In this document: positions 31,001 to 42,704 of the stretch, piece by piece
Layout: each line of letters opens with the position of its first letter
How positions within the stretch are numbered: position 1 is the first letter of the stretch
Assembly: GCA_030323885.1 (NCBI GenBank)
Contig: CM059190.1
Location: forward strand, 86,242,762 to 86,306,761
Reading direction: 5' to 3'
From: Branchipolynoe longqiensis
Lineage: Eukaryota > Annelida > Polychaeta > Phyllodocida > Polynoidae
Length of the DNA stretch: 64,000 nt
The notes under the pieces: generated by a model
What the model saw: the letters and a program-made list of their open reading frames with translations, nothing else
Databases searched by the model: none
What the model was told of the DNA's origin: nothing
Made by a program: the position numbers and the translations under genes

Positions 31001-31960
31001 TATACACACGCTCACAAACACACTGACTCACACAGCCACACTCACACCCCCGTACATATACACATGCTCACACACACACTCACTCACACAGCCACACTCA
31101 CACCCCCGCACATATACACATGCTCACCCACACACCCACACTCACACGCACACCCGTGCACACCCGCACATATACACATGCTCACACACACACTCACTCA
31201 CACAGCCACACACACACGCACATATACACATGCTCACAAACACACTCACTCACACAGCCACACACTCACACACCTGTGCATATACACACACTCACACACA
31301 CTCACTCACTCACACACCCACACACTCACATGCACACATGTGCACACACATATACACATGCTCACACTCACTCACAGAGCCACACACTCACACACCTGCA
31401 CCTATGCTCATGCTCACACACACACTCACACAGCCACACACACACATATACACACGCTCACACACACTCACACATGGGCACAACCACATATCCACACACG
31501 CATACTCACACACACTAACACCCACACTCACACATGCATGCACACACGCATACACACCCACATACTCACCCACCCACCCACTCACATACCCAAACACACA
31601 TGCACACACCTACACACGCACATGCACTCACACCTACACCCACACACACGCACACCCACACTCACATACACACACTCACACACCCACACATTCAACCACA
31701 CACGCACACACCCACTCGCACACACCCACACACACGTGCACACGCACATGCACACACACGCACACACCTACACCCACACACGCACATGCTCACATACACA
31801 CTTACACACTCACATAGCCACACACCCACACACGCACCCACTCAAACACAACTAAACACCACACACAGATACACCCCGCACACGCACACATGCACACCAA
31901 CACACACCAACACACACCAACACACGCACATATCCACACACTGACACGTCTAGGAGAGAG
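28020..31960. repeat. 58-bp CA-rich minisatellite, more than 60 units
   Basis: The main unit combines CACTCACTCACACAGCCAC, ACACTCACACACC(C/G)GCAC and ATATACACACGCTCACACAC. Spacing of the GCACATAT word is 58 bp across the left part; the right third decays to simple CACA/CTCA. The unit has no stop codon in any plus frame, so all three frames stay open for hundreds of codons. Nearly G-free on plus. Confidence 0.9.
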
Positions 31961-32289
31961 TGCTGAATCCTCTAGTCTGGTTCCTGAACTGCCATTCTGG
32001 TGCCATCAGTAGACTTTTCTTTTTAAGGCTAGGGGGCTAGTGCAACCTAGAGGGGTTCCCCAGTCTGTGGGGAGCCACTCTAGGTCACATGATGAGGGAA
32101 TCCCACTTGTGATATCATTCATATATTACAGACCTCAGCACTCTCCCCCACATATTCAATTGCATAAACTGAAGAAGAAAAAACACTAAGCAAAGCTGTA
32201 CCTGGAGAGCATTTGTCAGAGTACAGTTCCAGCATCCGTGGCCTATACCGGGTGACTTTAAGTGTAAACTAGAAAATCAGCCACAGCGA

Positions 32290-32465
32290 GCTAACCAGTC
32301 CTTGCTCTATCCTAATAATGGCGAGTGCCTGGCTAGGAAGCGCGAAGTATCAACTTTTAAGTCATTGGTTTGACTCGACCAGGGTTCGAACCCACAAATC
32401 CATGGGTTCGGATACCCCGATCTCCCAAAACAGAAGACGGATGCTCAACTCATTCAACCATTCCG
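32290..32465 (-). mobile_element. SINE S1 5' half
   Basis: Inverted S1 head: TAACCAGTCCTTGC, TGCCTGGCTAGGAAGCG, GTCATTGGTTTGACTCGACC, CATTCCGTCTGG. Confidence 0.75.
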
Positions 32466-32571
32466 TCTGGTCATCGAGAATCAGACTTTAAGTTGTGTAA
32501 TCATCACAGAAAAAGCGACTATTCTGACAAGAGTTCAATTATATAACCTATAAATCACCTTTTCTACCAGA

Positions 32572-32906
32572 CGAGATGGCTGAATGAGTTGAGCGTCGGT
32601 CTCCCGCTTTGGTAAATCGTGGGATTCGAACCTACTGGTTCGAACTCTGGCCTAGACAAACCAATGACTTAAAAATGTATACTTGTCGCTTCCCAGCCAA
32701 GCACTCGGCATTAATAGGATAGGGCAAGGACTGGTTGGCTCAGTATCAGGATAATGTGACTGAGTGGGATTTCAGGTCATGGTGCTGGAGGCCTGGTCTC
32801 CCAGTGGGGCAGTGCCATAAAGTCGCTATGAGTGCGCACTGCCACAAGTCGGTACCCATCCTGATATGACCTTAGATGTTGCTAGGACGTAAAACAACAA
32901 CAAACA
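32572..32906 (+). mobile_element. SINE S1, full copy
   Basis: ACCAGACGAGATGGCTGAAT to ACGTAAAACAACAACAAAC, complete. Opposed head-to-head with the inverted 5' half at 32290-32465, about 105 bp apart. Confidence 0.8.
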
Positions 32907-33183
32907 AAACAAACCCCAGCATCAATGCCTCTTTCCCATGCACTACTCACGGCCGCGTCGCCATGGCTACAGATCGCGCCAGCCGCAGTGGAAAGTGTCA
33001 TATCATCTATTTAGCTGTTTAGATGGGGAAATTATGTGCAGATAATCAGGCTTTCATACTTTTTTTTAATGGTTTGATTAGCAGCTTTGTCACCGAGACA
33101 GTGCTGCAGGGGTAACTTGGAGAGACAATCTGTAATACACAGACAGACACTTACTAACCAATGGATGACCTTGACCTCATCTT

Positions 33184-33440
33184 TCAAGTTGCATGATCAG
33201 ATGAAAGCATCACATTGTCTAAACTAAGACGCTTACCCAGATTCTATCCTACGTATTCAACTAGGATATTGAAACACACATTAAACCTTTATTCTAATTT
33301 AGTGCTTCTGTGCTATGCTTGAAAAGGGGTTAACAAATATCTCCAGAATTTAGGTGGGAAAATCAATTTTAATGTATCCTAAGAAAACTCCCATCTTTTA
33401 AATAGTAGTTATTTCATACTAAAGCCAAGTAGAATCTACT
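33184..33440 (-). mobile_element. Degenerate MITE M1 fragment
   Basis: Begins CAAGTTGCATGATCAGATG and continues with AGATTCTATCCTACGTATTC and AGGATATTGAAACACAC, an inverted M1 right half; the remainder is too diverged to place. Confidence 0.45.
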
Positions 33441-34100
33441 TATTGACCAAACACACACATATTTGTTCTCAATTGACGTTAGTAGTGCGCGTTGAGTAAA
33501 CTCCTCAAACAAAGATTCGGCGCGCCGCGGCGTACGCCGGATATGCTAAACGGAAAGGTCCAAGCTCCACTCTCCAAGCTCAGGTTTGTGAAGTAGTTTA
33601 CCAGTCATTTGAGCTGGGCACCTCTGCTTGGAGAGATAGAAGGCAGGGCTGGCGTATCCAACCAAAACAACAGCAGTCGAACGCTCCTACTATTATCATT
33701 ACAGGACAACAATCGTATGGAAACCAAACGCATATATCCATATTTCCACAAAGTGTGAGTAAGAGTAATCGCGGGTGTCAGTATCGTGACGGGTAGTGTT
33801 TATATCACAATGATGTACCCAGACCCATTCATTCCAGCTAATCACTACGGTGTGTACTCAACCAGACGCCGAGACAGTCTGCCAGTCAGTCAGTGTGCGT
33901 TCATTAATCATGACACCATTCTTGGCATGATTTACTCAGTTGGCACATTTTCCACAATTGTTATTTTATTATTGTTCCGACTGGTTTTCGTTCCTTTGCT
34001 TGTTCATTTTTCATGAAGGTTAGGTTGAAGTGTTCGCAATGTCTTTATTTGTGTGTTTAAGTTGTATTTGTTGTATTAAATAACTATCTAGGTTTACATT
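33441..34100. other. Unassigned stretch upstream of the CAP-Gly gene
   Basis: No supported exon or repeat. It includes a GC-rich patch near 33525 (GGCGCGCCGCGGCGTACG). Confidence 0.35.
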
Positions 34101-34104
34101 TTAT

Positions 34105-34715
34105 ATTATACATTAGCATATATATATATACATATATATGTGCATCAAACTAGCATATGTTGATATTAATCTGTGTTATAAACCTGTGATACATATTATA
34201 TAAATATATAATATTAATAATCTATATTATAAAGTTATGGTATATACATTAAATTAAGGTACAATATATATTAACCTATGCCATTAACTCATGATATATA
34301 GCATATTATATCTAACTCATGGTATAAATCCAAATATATGTAGGTCTCTAGATATATATATAAAGCTGTGGTATATATTAACTTATGATATAAGCTTATG
34401 ATATATAGCCTGTTATAGATAACACATAGTATACATCTCTCTACATAAAGTTAGGGTATATATTAACCTATGCCATTAACCTATGATATATAACCTGTTA
34501 CATATAATTCATAATATGAATCTGTATATACAAAGATATGGTATATATTAACATATGCCATTAACTTATTGTATATGTTGTAATATAGCATGTTATATAT
34601 AATAACATATGGTATAAATCTCTCTACTTAAAACTATGATATTAAGCAATGATATATAACCTATGGTATATGTGATATAAATATCCTGTTCTATAGGTCT
34701 CTCTCATATATCCAG
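34105..34715. repeat. AT-rich degenerate tandem repeat
   Basis: Words TATGGTATATATTAAC, TATGCCATTAAC and GATATATAGC recur at irregular 60-90 bp intervals. Confidence 0.65.
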
Positions 34716-34720
34716 ATATA

Positions 34721-35274
34721 AGCTGTGTTCACATGGGCAAAGTTTATGTCGACTTAGACAAGTCGATTTATAAGAATCGATTTAGTGTCCTGTTCACACA
34801 CGCAGTACTTTTAGCCGGAAGTCGATATCTGTGCATGAGCAAGTCCAGTCTGACCAGCGCCAGTTTTCGGTTAGGCGATGTCACCACGAGAGAGTGGGTT
34901 CGACCTAGATATGTATGGACTGAATCGTATTGGTTTGGAACGGTCAAAACTTCTGCTGGGCAGTGAAACCCTAAAAATATATTTTGAAAAAAATATCTGT
35001 GCACAGCTAGTGGTTTCATACACCAAATTATATAATATGCACTTTTGATCGACCGGAAAGTCAACAAACTAAGGTCTCGACTGCGCATGCACGTTACGTG
35101 CTTAAGCTAGTTCGCTTCATATATACCACCTATTTAGGTGGTTTATAAAATCCGATTTATATGAGTCAAATCAGCCCTAAACCGCCTCAGCTGCGCGTTC
35201 ACACGCCAAATGTGAGCCGAACTAGGCAAGTCGATTTATATGATTCGAATTAACTGCCCCATGTGAACAGTGCT
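34721..35274. mobile_element. MITE M5 copy with altered terminal words
   Basis: Ends AGCTGTGTTCACATGGGC and GCCCCATGTGAACAGTGCT. The core (TGCATGAGCAAGTCC through CTTCTGCTGGGCAGTGA) nearly matches 5617-6197. The sub-terminal arrays consist of the word AAGTCGATTTAT instead of AGGCGAACTAGAT. Confidence 0.7.
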
Positions 35275-35351
35275 TATAGATAGAGATAAATAGTGTAGGT
35301 GTTATTTACAATACACTACATAATATAGTATAGATTAATGGCATATGTTAA

Positions 35352-35850
35352 TACAGTATAACCCCGTTAAACCAAACTTTAAGGGACCCTAGAAATTTGT
35401 TTGGATTAACCGATCATTGGTGAAACCGGGCTTTGGCTTCGACTTTGACTTGGCTTTGGCAAAAACGCAGGTCCATTATGAATGCAATATACAATTTATG
35501 TGCACACTTTGATTATTGTTTTTTATGTATATACAGTATAACCCAGTTAAACCAAGCTCAGTTAAACCAAACGATCGATTAATCCAAATCTTTCGGCCCG
35601 GCAAAATACTACCATTTATCATATAAAAAAGTATCAGATGACCTTATAACCAAGTGAACGTTTGGTTTAACCATACCGGAAGTGCCCGGAGTCCGATAAT
35701 TTTGTTTTGATTAACTGATAGTTTGGATTAACCGACTTTGGTTTAACCGACTTTTTTATATGATAAATGGTAGTATTTTGCCGCCAAAAAGAATTTGGAT
35801 TAACCGATCGTTTGGTTTAACCGAGCTTGGTTTAATGGGGTTGTACTGTA
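35352..35850. mobile_element. MITE M10, pogo/Tigger-like fold-back
   Basis: Ends TACAGTATAACCCCGTTAAA and TTTAATGGGGTTGTACTGTA are inverted and start at TA. An inner arm pair (TTAAACCAAACGATCG near 35564 and CGATCGTTTGGTTTAA near 35806) makes a second hairpin. The terminus and TA duplication fit Tc1/mariner-pogo type non-autonomous elements. Confidence 0.65.
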
Positions 35851-35944
35851 CTATACTATATAAATCTGATATATCACAGGTTAAATAATAGTACTCTGCA
35901 GATTCATGCACTATTCATAATGATGGGTATGATGCTTATTTCAG

Positions 35945-36032
35945 GCCTGACCATGGTGTTGTTCATAAACATTAATCTAAACCAACGTGTGGAAGTTGAC
36001 GTATATGGAGAAACCCTGAGCGGAACTGTCAA
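35945..36032 (+). CDS. CAP-Gly domain protein, exon 1 (start exon)
   Basis: The acceptor TTATTTCAG precedes 35945; the first in-frame ATG is at 35953 and a donor CAA/GTAAGT follows 36032. The 26 codons plus two bases encode a short lead and RVEVDVYGETLSGTVK, the first strands of a CAP-Gly domain. The codons before the ATG are also open (Leu-Thr), so an upstream coding exon is possible. With the four exons below, every junction keeps phase (2, 2, 1, 1) and the model totals 789 nt, 262 residues. CAP-Gly domains bind the EEY/F tails of tubulin and EB proteins, so a microtubule-linked role is inferred. Confidence 0.7.
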
Positions 36033-36239
36033 GTAAGTGGCCATGTGTGTGAACAGTAATCCAATAATTAGACAGTCTAGTCAGAAATGGTGGGAACACG
36101 GATTCTACTATTCATAGCATAGTAGAATCTTTGGGTACACACTCTCTGGTATGGGCTGGTCCCAAAGAGTTGGATTGTGGAGGCGGAAGGAGGGTGAGTG
36201 TGTCGGGAGGAGAGATAGGTCCCAGACTCCAAAGACCAC

Positions 36240-36800
36240 CTGATTAATGACAATTACCCTCCGTGAAGCCCCAAGTCAAAAGGTTTGGGGGTTTGGGGGA
36301 GAGGGTGTGTGTGGGGGGGATAGCTTGCCACTTGACTTTTTTTTTTTGGTTCAAGTATTTATTGACTTTTTTTTTTTGGTTCAAGTATTTATTCATCGAA
36401 TAATATCTTTTGTCAGCGCCAGAGCACTGGTCTTCCGGCCATACAGTACAATTCCTTAATACATAAATGAAACTATTATCAGTCGTAATAGCGACTGTAT
36501 GCAAATCCTGTTTGTTACTAAAAGAATTATACACTTTATTAATGAAGTATCAGCTGTAGTAGTAACTGTGTACTAAAAGTATTATACATTTTTATAAATG
36601 AAGTATCAGCTGTGTACAAGTCCAGTCCAATAAAAGTATTATGCATAAATGAAACTACTATCAGTTGTAATAGTGACTGCATGTAAATCCTGTTTGTTAC
36701 TAGAAGTACTATACATTTTATAAATGAAGTATCAGCTGTAGTAGTAAATGTGTACAAATTCAGTCCAACAAAGTATCATGCAAATTCAGTCAACAATATG
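36240..36800. repeat. Local tandem duplications in CAP-Gly intron 1
   Basis: A 31-bp unit (GACTTTTTTTTTTTTGG then TTCAAGTATTTATT) is duplicated at about 36336-36398. From 36460 to 36790 a block with AAATGAAACTATTATCAGT, AATCCTGTTTGTTACTA and AAGTATCAGCTGTAGTAGT recurs about every 95-190 bp. Confidence 0.6.
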
Positions 36801-37226
36801 TATTACATGGGTATAGAAAGAAATATATCAAAATATATATACCTATTTTCAAATACATGCACAGTATATATCCAAATCAGTGGGTCCGATCACAATTAAT
36901 ATGCTGGTATCCAGCAAATACCTACACTGATTTTCCCATAAATGTAAGTCATCATATACTGAAGGATATGGTATGCTGGTAACAAGAACACTAGATGTCA
37001 ATGTGTATGATGTTAATTTTGCAATACTGTCATTTAATTAGTAATTGTTAGTTCTTTGTATTGTATGATTTGATGAATGGAATGGGGGTGTGAGATTGTA
37101 TTGGGGATAAAAAAGTACTAGGTACGTACTGGACGTTGTAACAGGGGTGGGTAGGGGCTTAGCTCACTGGGCCATGTAGTGAATTTGAGACAATTTGTAT
37201 GTATGAGTGTACAGGGGTTAGGGCAA

Positions 37227-37555
37227 TTAAAGCTACATAATCCGAGGTGTTTGAATTTTGGCTACTTTTTTAGATATTTTTTTAGATAGATATTTTTGTT
37301 AACATATATTAAATTGATCGTTATAATCTACCTTACATTGGTTTGAAATATCTTTGTTTACAAATGGGTAACCTTGCAGATATTTCAATTGATGCCATAG
37401 TCATCAGCAGTAATATGTTCTATTTAATTTCATCTATATGACAACAAAAATGCTGAATAAGTTCACCAATATTTAAGTTGGAAATGTAGGATAAAATCTA
37501 AGCCATTTTTTTGGTTTAGAAAATTTGATGCTTTCATCGGACTATGCAGCTTGAA
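37227..37555 (+). mobile_element. MITE M1 copy in CAP-Gly intron 1
   Basis: TAAAGCTACATAATCCGAGG to TTCATCGGACTATGCAGC, complete but diverged. Confidence 0.7.
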
Positions 37556-37560
37556 CATTA

Positions 37561-38305
37561 GGGTCCTGGGGCCGTATGCATGGGGCGGTGTTAGCGAGCC
37601 GAAACTGGTTTTGGCGGGGATTTCTAGGTTAGCGGCGAAAGGTCAGTATGCAAGGAGCGGTGTTACAGAAACATCGCAAGTTTAACATCGTGTACACTAA
37701 CAGCACTCCACAGCAAGTTTTACGGGCGGTGTTAGGTACCGATTAGGCCCAAATCTATTCAATGCTATCATATTTAACAGAATAACATCCTCAAAAAGTG
37801 AAATTTGGTCAAATTAACCCCAACATCGAAGCAATATTAACACCGCTGCTACATCGGCGGCGATATTCATATTGTCGAATGTAAACAAAACAAATCGCCG
37901 CCGATGCGGTGGCGGCGTTAATATCGCTTCGATTTTGGGGTTAATTTGACCAATTTTATTTAACAGAATAACATACAAAAAAGGTGAAATTTGGCCAAAT
38001 TAAACCAGAAATCAAAGCGATATTAACACCGCCGCCAAAATTTGGTCTAATTAAACCAATAATCGAAGTGATATTAACACCGCCGCCACCACATCGGCGG
38101 CGAAATTGTCAAATAGCGGTGCTCGCCGGGAACAGGCTCAGAGGGATTTCCCAAATCTATAAATAACTTATATGTTAGCTAACACCACCGCACTTTGGCT
38201 CCGTACATACCCCTTGACCCATTTCCCAACACCGGCATTAGCTACCCCGGTGGCGGTCCTTAACACTGGAGCCGATAAAAACTTGTTCATGCATACGGGC
38301 CCAGG
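37561..38305. mobile_element. MITE M6 copy (CCCGTATGCATGG family)
   Basis: Ends GGGGCCGTATGCATGGGGCG and TTCATGCATACGGGCCC are inverted. An internal hairpin pairs GGTCAAATTAACCCC (37788) with GGGGTTAATTTGACC (about 37938), rich in CGGCGG words. It carries the GAGGGATTTCCCAAATCTAT module near 38141. Confidence 0.7.
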
Positions 38306-38640
38306 TCACAGGAGTGCTAAAATGTAAATGTTTGAAACTGGAAACTTAGGCAATTTTGTATACTTCTTGTGACTGTATATGTGGTATATCACTATGTGTA
38401 TGTATATGTGTGTAGGGGGAGGGGTTGAGATAAGTAATCAAATATCACGAGTTAAACTTAGACAATTAATTAATTACCATTGTCCAAAATAAGATCGCCA
38501 TAATATTTGTAAAGCCTACCTGATTTTGCCTATATTGTCCATACCATCTCATCAGCGCATCCATAAATAGTTCAAATGCACTATAGCTGTTAAAGCTGGA
38601 AGACCAGCGCCTCACAGCTGAAAAAACAATGTTATTCAAC

Positions 38641-39634
38641 AGGGCCCGTATGCATGGAGCGGTGTTAGCGACCCAAAACGTGTTTATGGCGGGATTTCTG
38701 GTTTAGGGCAAAAAAGTTGCTATGCATGGAGCAGTGTTAGGTCTAACACCGAGCGTTTAAACTCGGAAATTCTAACTCTGCTCATAGCAGGTTTACAGCT
38801 GTGTTAGTGTTAGGATGGAACCCAAATCTACTCAATGCTGTCATATTTAACAAAGTTACATAGTCAAATAGTGAAATTTGATCAATTTAACCCTAAATTC
38901 GAAGCGTTATTAAGGCTACCGCCGCATTGGCGGCGATATTACTAGTTATATTTTCGAATCGACGAACGTACAGTAAACACACCTCCGCCGGCGCCTGTAT
39001 GGAAAGCGACGTCGATGCGGCGGCGGCGGCGGCGAGTTGTTTACTTTACGTTCGTCGATTCGAAAATATAACTAGTAATATTGCCGGCAATGCGGCTGCT
39101 GCGTTAATATCGCTTCGTTTTTAGGGTTAATTTGCTTAAATTTCACTTATTGCGTATGTAATTCTGTTAAATATGACAGCATTTAATAGATTTGGGCGTA
39201 AGAAATTCTCGCCGATTCGGCGGTGACGGCGGCGGCCATTTTTACTTGACGTCGACAAGCGGCGACAGCGGCAGCCATTTGTTTACTTTACGTTCGTCGA
39301 TTCGAAAATATAACTAATAATATCGCCGCCAATGCGGCTGCTGCGTTAATATCGCTTCGTTTTTAGGGTTAATTTGCTTAAATTTCACTTATTGCGTATG
39401 TAATTCTGTTAAATATGATAGCATTTAATAGATTTGAGCCTAATATATGGGTACAAATGCAGAGGGATTTCCCAAATCTATAAATACATTCACGTTTAGC
39501 TAACACTCACCGTTTAAGCACCCATGCATACGGCTTGACATAGTTCTCTACGACGTCGATAACCGGAGATAGGTACCCGGCATTAGAGGTATAACACCAT
39601 ATGCCGCTAACACCGCTCCATGCATACGGGCCCT
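38641..39634. mobile_element. MITE M6 copy, larger
   Basis: Ends AGGGCCCGTATGCATGGAGC and GCTCCATGCATACGGGCCCT are inverted and nearly perfect. The interior has two GCGGCGGC-rich inverted blocks around TCGACGAACGTA / TACGTTCGTCGATTCG. It has the same GGGATTTCCCAAATC module near 39462. Confidence 0.75.
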
Positions 39635-39734
39635 GGAATGTAAAAAGAAAGTTGAATCCCCCCCCAAAAAAAAGAACCTCAGCGAAGCCCAAGAGATGAT
39701 GGAAGGAAGGTGGGCAGCTTGCCGCTTGACATGG

Positions 39735-40880
39735 ACATCAGGGACCTGATCTCACCCTGCTGAATCTGATTACGCTGGTACACTTCACTCTCACCCTGCT
39801 GAATCTGATTACGCTGGGACAGCTCACTCTCACCCTGCTGAATCTGATTACGCTGGTACAGCCCTCTCACCCTGCTGAATCTGATTACATTGGTACACCT
39901 CACTCTCACCCTGATGAATCTGATTATGTTCATAGAGTTCACTCTCACCCTGCTGAATCTGATTACACTGGTACAGCTCACTCTCACCCTCCTGAATCTG
40001 ATTACGCTAGTACACCTCACTCTCATCCTGCTGAATCTGATTACACTGGTACAGCTCTCTCACCCTGCTGAATCTGATTACACTGTTACCGCTCACTCTC
40101 ACCCTGCTGAATCTGATTACACTGTTACCGCTCACTCTCACCCTGCTGAATCTGATTACACTGGTACAGTTATCTCACCCTGCTGAATCTGAGTACACTA
40201 TTACAGCTCACTCTCACCCTACTGAATCTGATTACGCTGGTACAGCTCACTCTCACCCTGCTGAATCTGATTACGCTGGTACAGCTCACTCTCACCCTGC
40301 TGAATCTGATTACACTGGTACCGCTCACTCTCACCCTGCTGAATCTGATTACACTGGTACCGTTCACTCTCACCCTACTGAATCTGATTACGCTGGTACA
40401 GCTCACTCTCACCCTGCTGAATCTGATTACGCTGGTACAGCTCACTCTCTCCCTGCTGAATCTGATTACACTGGTACCGCTCACTCTCACCCTGCTGAAT
40501 CTGATTACACTGGTACCGCTCACTCTCACCCTGCTGAATCTGATTACACTGGTACCGTTCACTCTCACCCTGCTGAATCTGATTACGTTGGTACAGCTCA
40601 CTCTCACCCTGCTGAATCTGATTACACTGGTATCGCTCACTCTCACCCTGCTGAATCTGAGTACACTGGTACCGCTCACTCTCACCCTGCTGAATCTGAT
40701 TACGCTGGTACAGTTATCTCACCCTGCTGAATCTAATTACACTGGTACAGCTCACTGTCACCCTGCTGAATCTGATTACGCTGGTACAGCTCACTCTCCC
40801 CTTGCTGAATCTGATTACACTGATACAGATCAGTCTCACCCTGCTGACTCTGATTACACTGATACAGCTCTCTCACCCTG
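39735..40880. repeat. 39-bp minisatellite abutting CAP-Gly exon 2
   Basis: About 29 units of CTCACTCTCACCCTGCTGAA then TCTGATTACACTGGTACAG. The array ends 14 bases before exon 2. Unit length is 13 codons, so minus-strand frames (up to 171 codons of a 13-residue repeat) and plus-strand frames stay open; I regard these as non-coding. The last units supply CTGAT and a pyrimidine tract to the exon 2 acceptor. Confidence 0.9.
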
Positions 40881-40894
40881 CTCGGTTCGCGCAG

Positions 40895-41065
40895 GTACAA
40901 GGGTCCGCGGAACGGTCAGGCCGGGGACTGGGTCGGGGTGGCGCTGGACCAGGCGTGTGGCCGCCATGATGGCATGCTGAACGGTCGCAGGTACTTCTTC
41001 TGCAGACCAGAGCATGGAATCTTCACACATGCCGATAGGATCAGGTTCATTCCAATCAAACGAAG
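40895..41065 (+). CDS. CAP-Gly domain protein, exon 2 (domain core)
   Basis: Acceptor CGGTTCGCGCAG and donor AAG/GTCAGT. The 171 nt encode the body of the CAP-Gly domain: GDWVGVALDQACGRHDGML, then NGRRYFFCRPEHGIFTHADR. The canonical G-x-W-x-G-V-x-L-D, the G-K/R-x-D-G turn (here GRHDG), Y-F-x-C and H-G-x-F are all present. The normally conserved GKNDG binding loop reads GRHDG, a substitution at two of its central residues. Exon 1 supplies the first strands. Confidence 0.85.
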
Positions 41066-41559
41066 GTCAGTCCCCACAATAAGAGAAGCCATGGGTGCAA
41101 CCCCACTCCCCCTTTCGGGTTTTGTTGTTGTTATTTATGAAGTTTTGTAATATTACTCTTCAGCCTTTCATGTGTTTTTCGCAAACCCCATCAGAATGCT
41201 GCTGATAACCTTGTTTGGTCCCAAGTTTTTTTGTGGTTTAAGAAACAATTCTGCTATGTATTATTTTAGATAAATATATTAGGTAATTGTGAGCTTTGTA
41301 ACTTCATAAGGGTCATTTGACATCAAATTGATTTATGCTTTTACATAATGCATAAACTAAAAGCGATGGTTGAATGAAAAGAGACAGAATACACGTTAAA
41401 CACTTCTTGCCGTGAATATGGCCTTTGCTGCTGACTGTAAAACAACCGACAATCAATCACTCAATCGATCACCCAATCATATTAGACCACGATGAGTGGA
41501 TTAGTCGATTAGACTTTACAGACGGTTATAAAACCAATTGTCTGTGGTTTAAAATGTCC

Positions 41560-41715
41560 TCCTATCCTAATAATGTCGGGTGCCTGCTTAGGAAGCGACA
41601 AGTATACAATTTTAAGTCATAGGTTTGACTCGACCAGGGTTCGAACCCATGGGTTCGAATCCCACGACCTACCAAAACGGGTAACGGACCCTCATCTCAT
41701 CCGGCGATCCCATCT
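41560..41715 (-). mobile_element. SINE S1 5' half in CAP-Gly intron 2
   Basis: Inverted S1: CCTATCCTAATAATGTCGGG, TTAGGAAGCGACAAG, GGTTCGAACCCATGGG, GATCCCATCTGGG. Confidence 0.7.
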
Positions 41716-41718
41716 GGG

Positions 41719-41832
41719 TCGCAAGTTCAGCAACAACTGAGGGCAACTTTGCGACCGCTTCCGATCTCTTTGCGACCACCCCATTGTTTGTGGTCACAGG
41801 CAGTTGCAAGCAGTAGTGTGACAGGGACATTA
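41719..41832. mobile_element. MITE M7-like fragment
   Basis: GCGACCACC/GCGACCGC words and an end GTAGTGTGACAGGGACAT resembling M2/M3 termini. It lies directly before exon 3. Confidence 0.4.
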
Positions 41833-41856
41833 GCTGCCAGTTCTGTCTTTTTGCAG

Positions 41857-41927
41857 TAAATACTCGACATATCGCCCAGTGAGTCGCCAGTCAGAGGTGG
41901 ACGAGGCCCTATTTACTTCACATGCCA
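41857..41927 (+). CDS. CAP-Gly domain protein, exon 3
   Basis: Acceptor TTCTGTCTTTTTGCAG and donor CCA/GTAAGT. It continues the frame from exon 2 (phase 2 in, phase 1 out) and encodes KYSTYRPVSRQSEVDEALF, a Ser/Arg-rich linker after the domain. Supported by phase agreement on both sides and a strong acceptor. Confidence 0.65.
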
Positions 41928-42350
41928 GTAAGTCACTTCCGGCATCAGGAACCGGAAATATATAATGCAGACAGACACGTAGGCCTATATGTCCTAGGGG
42001 TCCCTCACAATTATCAACATTTCCACAAGTCTACAAAGCATATACTTTTACATGATCCATCCCAACCCTGCACAAAGTGTACAATAGTGTAACATGTTGA
42101 TATTTTACAATTGCCCTCCACTATATAGGCCTACCTTGGGGGTTCTTCAGTAACCAACAATTTGTCAAACCATATAACTTATAGTATAACCCCCACCACC
42201 AACATATAGTTTGCACGCTTCTGAAATCAGTGATAATTGTGAAGGACCCCTTATGTGAAATATAAAATGGAGTTTTATATAAATATTATAATAATGGAAC
42301 TGGATTAGGTTATTGTATTAAAGACTGTGGAATGTCTATAACAAATAGCT

Positions 42351-42704
42351 TAAAGTTGCATAGTCCGATGGTTTAAAGTTTCTGTCATTTTCTGAGATAA
42401 ATACATTAGATTGATCACTATAGACTACCTTACTTTAGTTTGAAGTAACCTTTATTCTTTATGGTTAACTTTGGAGATATTTGAAGTACAACCATGCACA
42501 ATTAATTTTGGCAAGCACGCCAAACCTCTGACACCATAGGCATCTGCAGTAACCTGTTCTCTTAAATTGCATCTGTATTCCCTTCTGTGAGATGACAAAT
42601 GTTTAATGAGTGCACTAGTATCTAAGTTAGAGATGTAGAATCAAATCTAGATAATTGTTTTGGTTTTGAAAATTTGATATTTTCATCGGACTGTGAAACT
42701 TTAA
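42351..42704 (+). mobile_element. MITE M1 copy in CAP-Gly intron 3
   Basis: TAAAGTTGCATAGTCCGATG to CATCGGACTGTGAAACTTTAA less the last base; complete. Confidence 0.8.

Noticed and set aside
27960..31944. Very long plus-strand frames rich in His, Thr and Ser (up to 829 codons)
   Set aside because: They are read-through of the 58-bp satellite, which lacks stop codons in every frame. All three frames are open at once and no start context, splice signal or domain exists.
40170..40685. 171-codon minus frame with a 13-residue repeat
   Set aside because: The repeat is exactly the 39-bp minisatellite unit; the plus frame is equally open, and the array is intronic next to a CAP-Gly exon.
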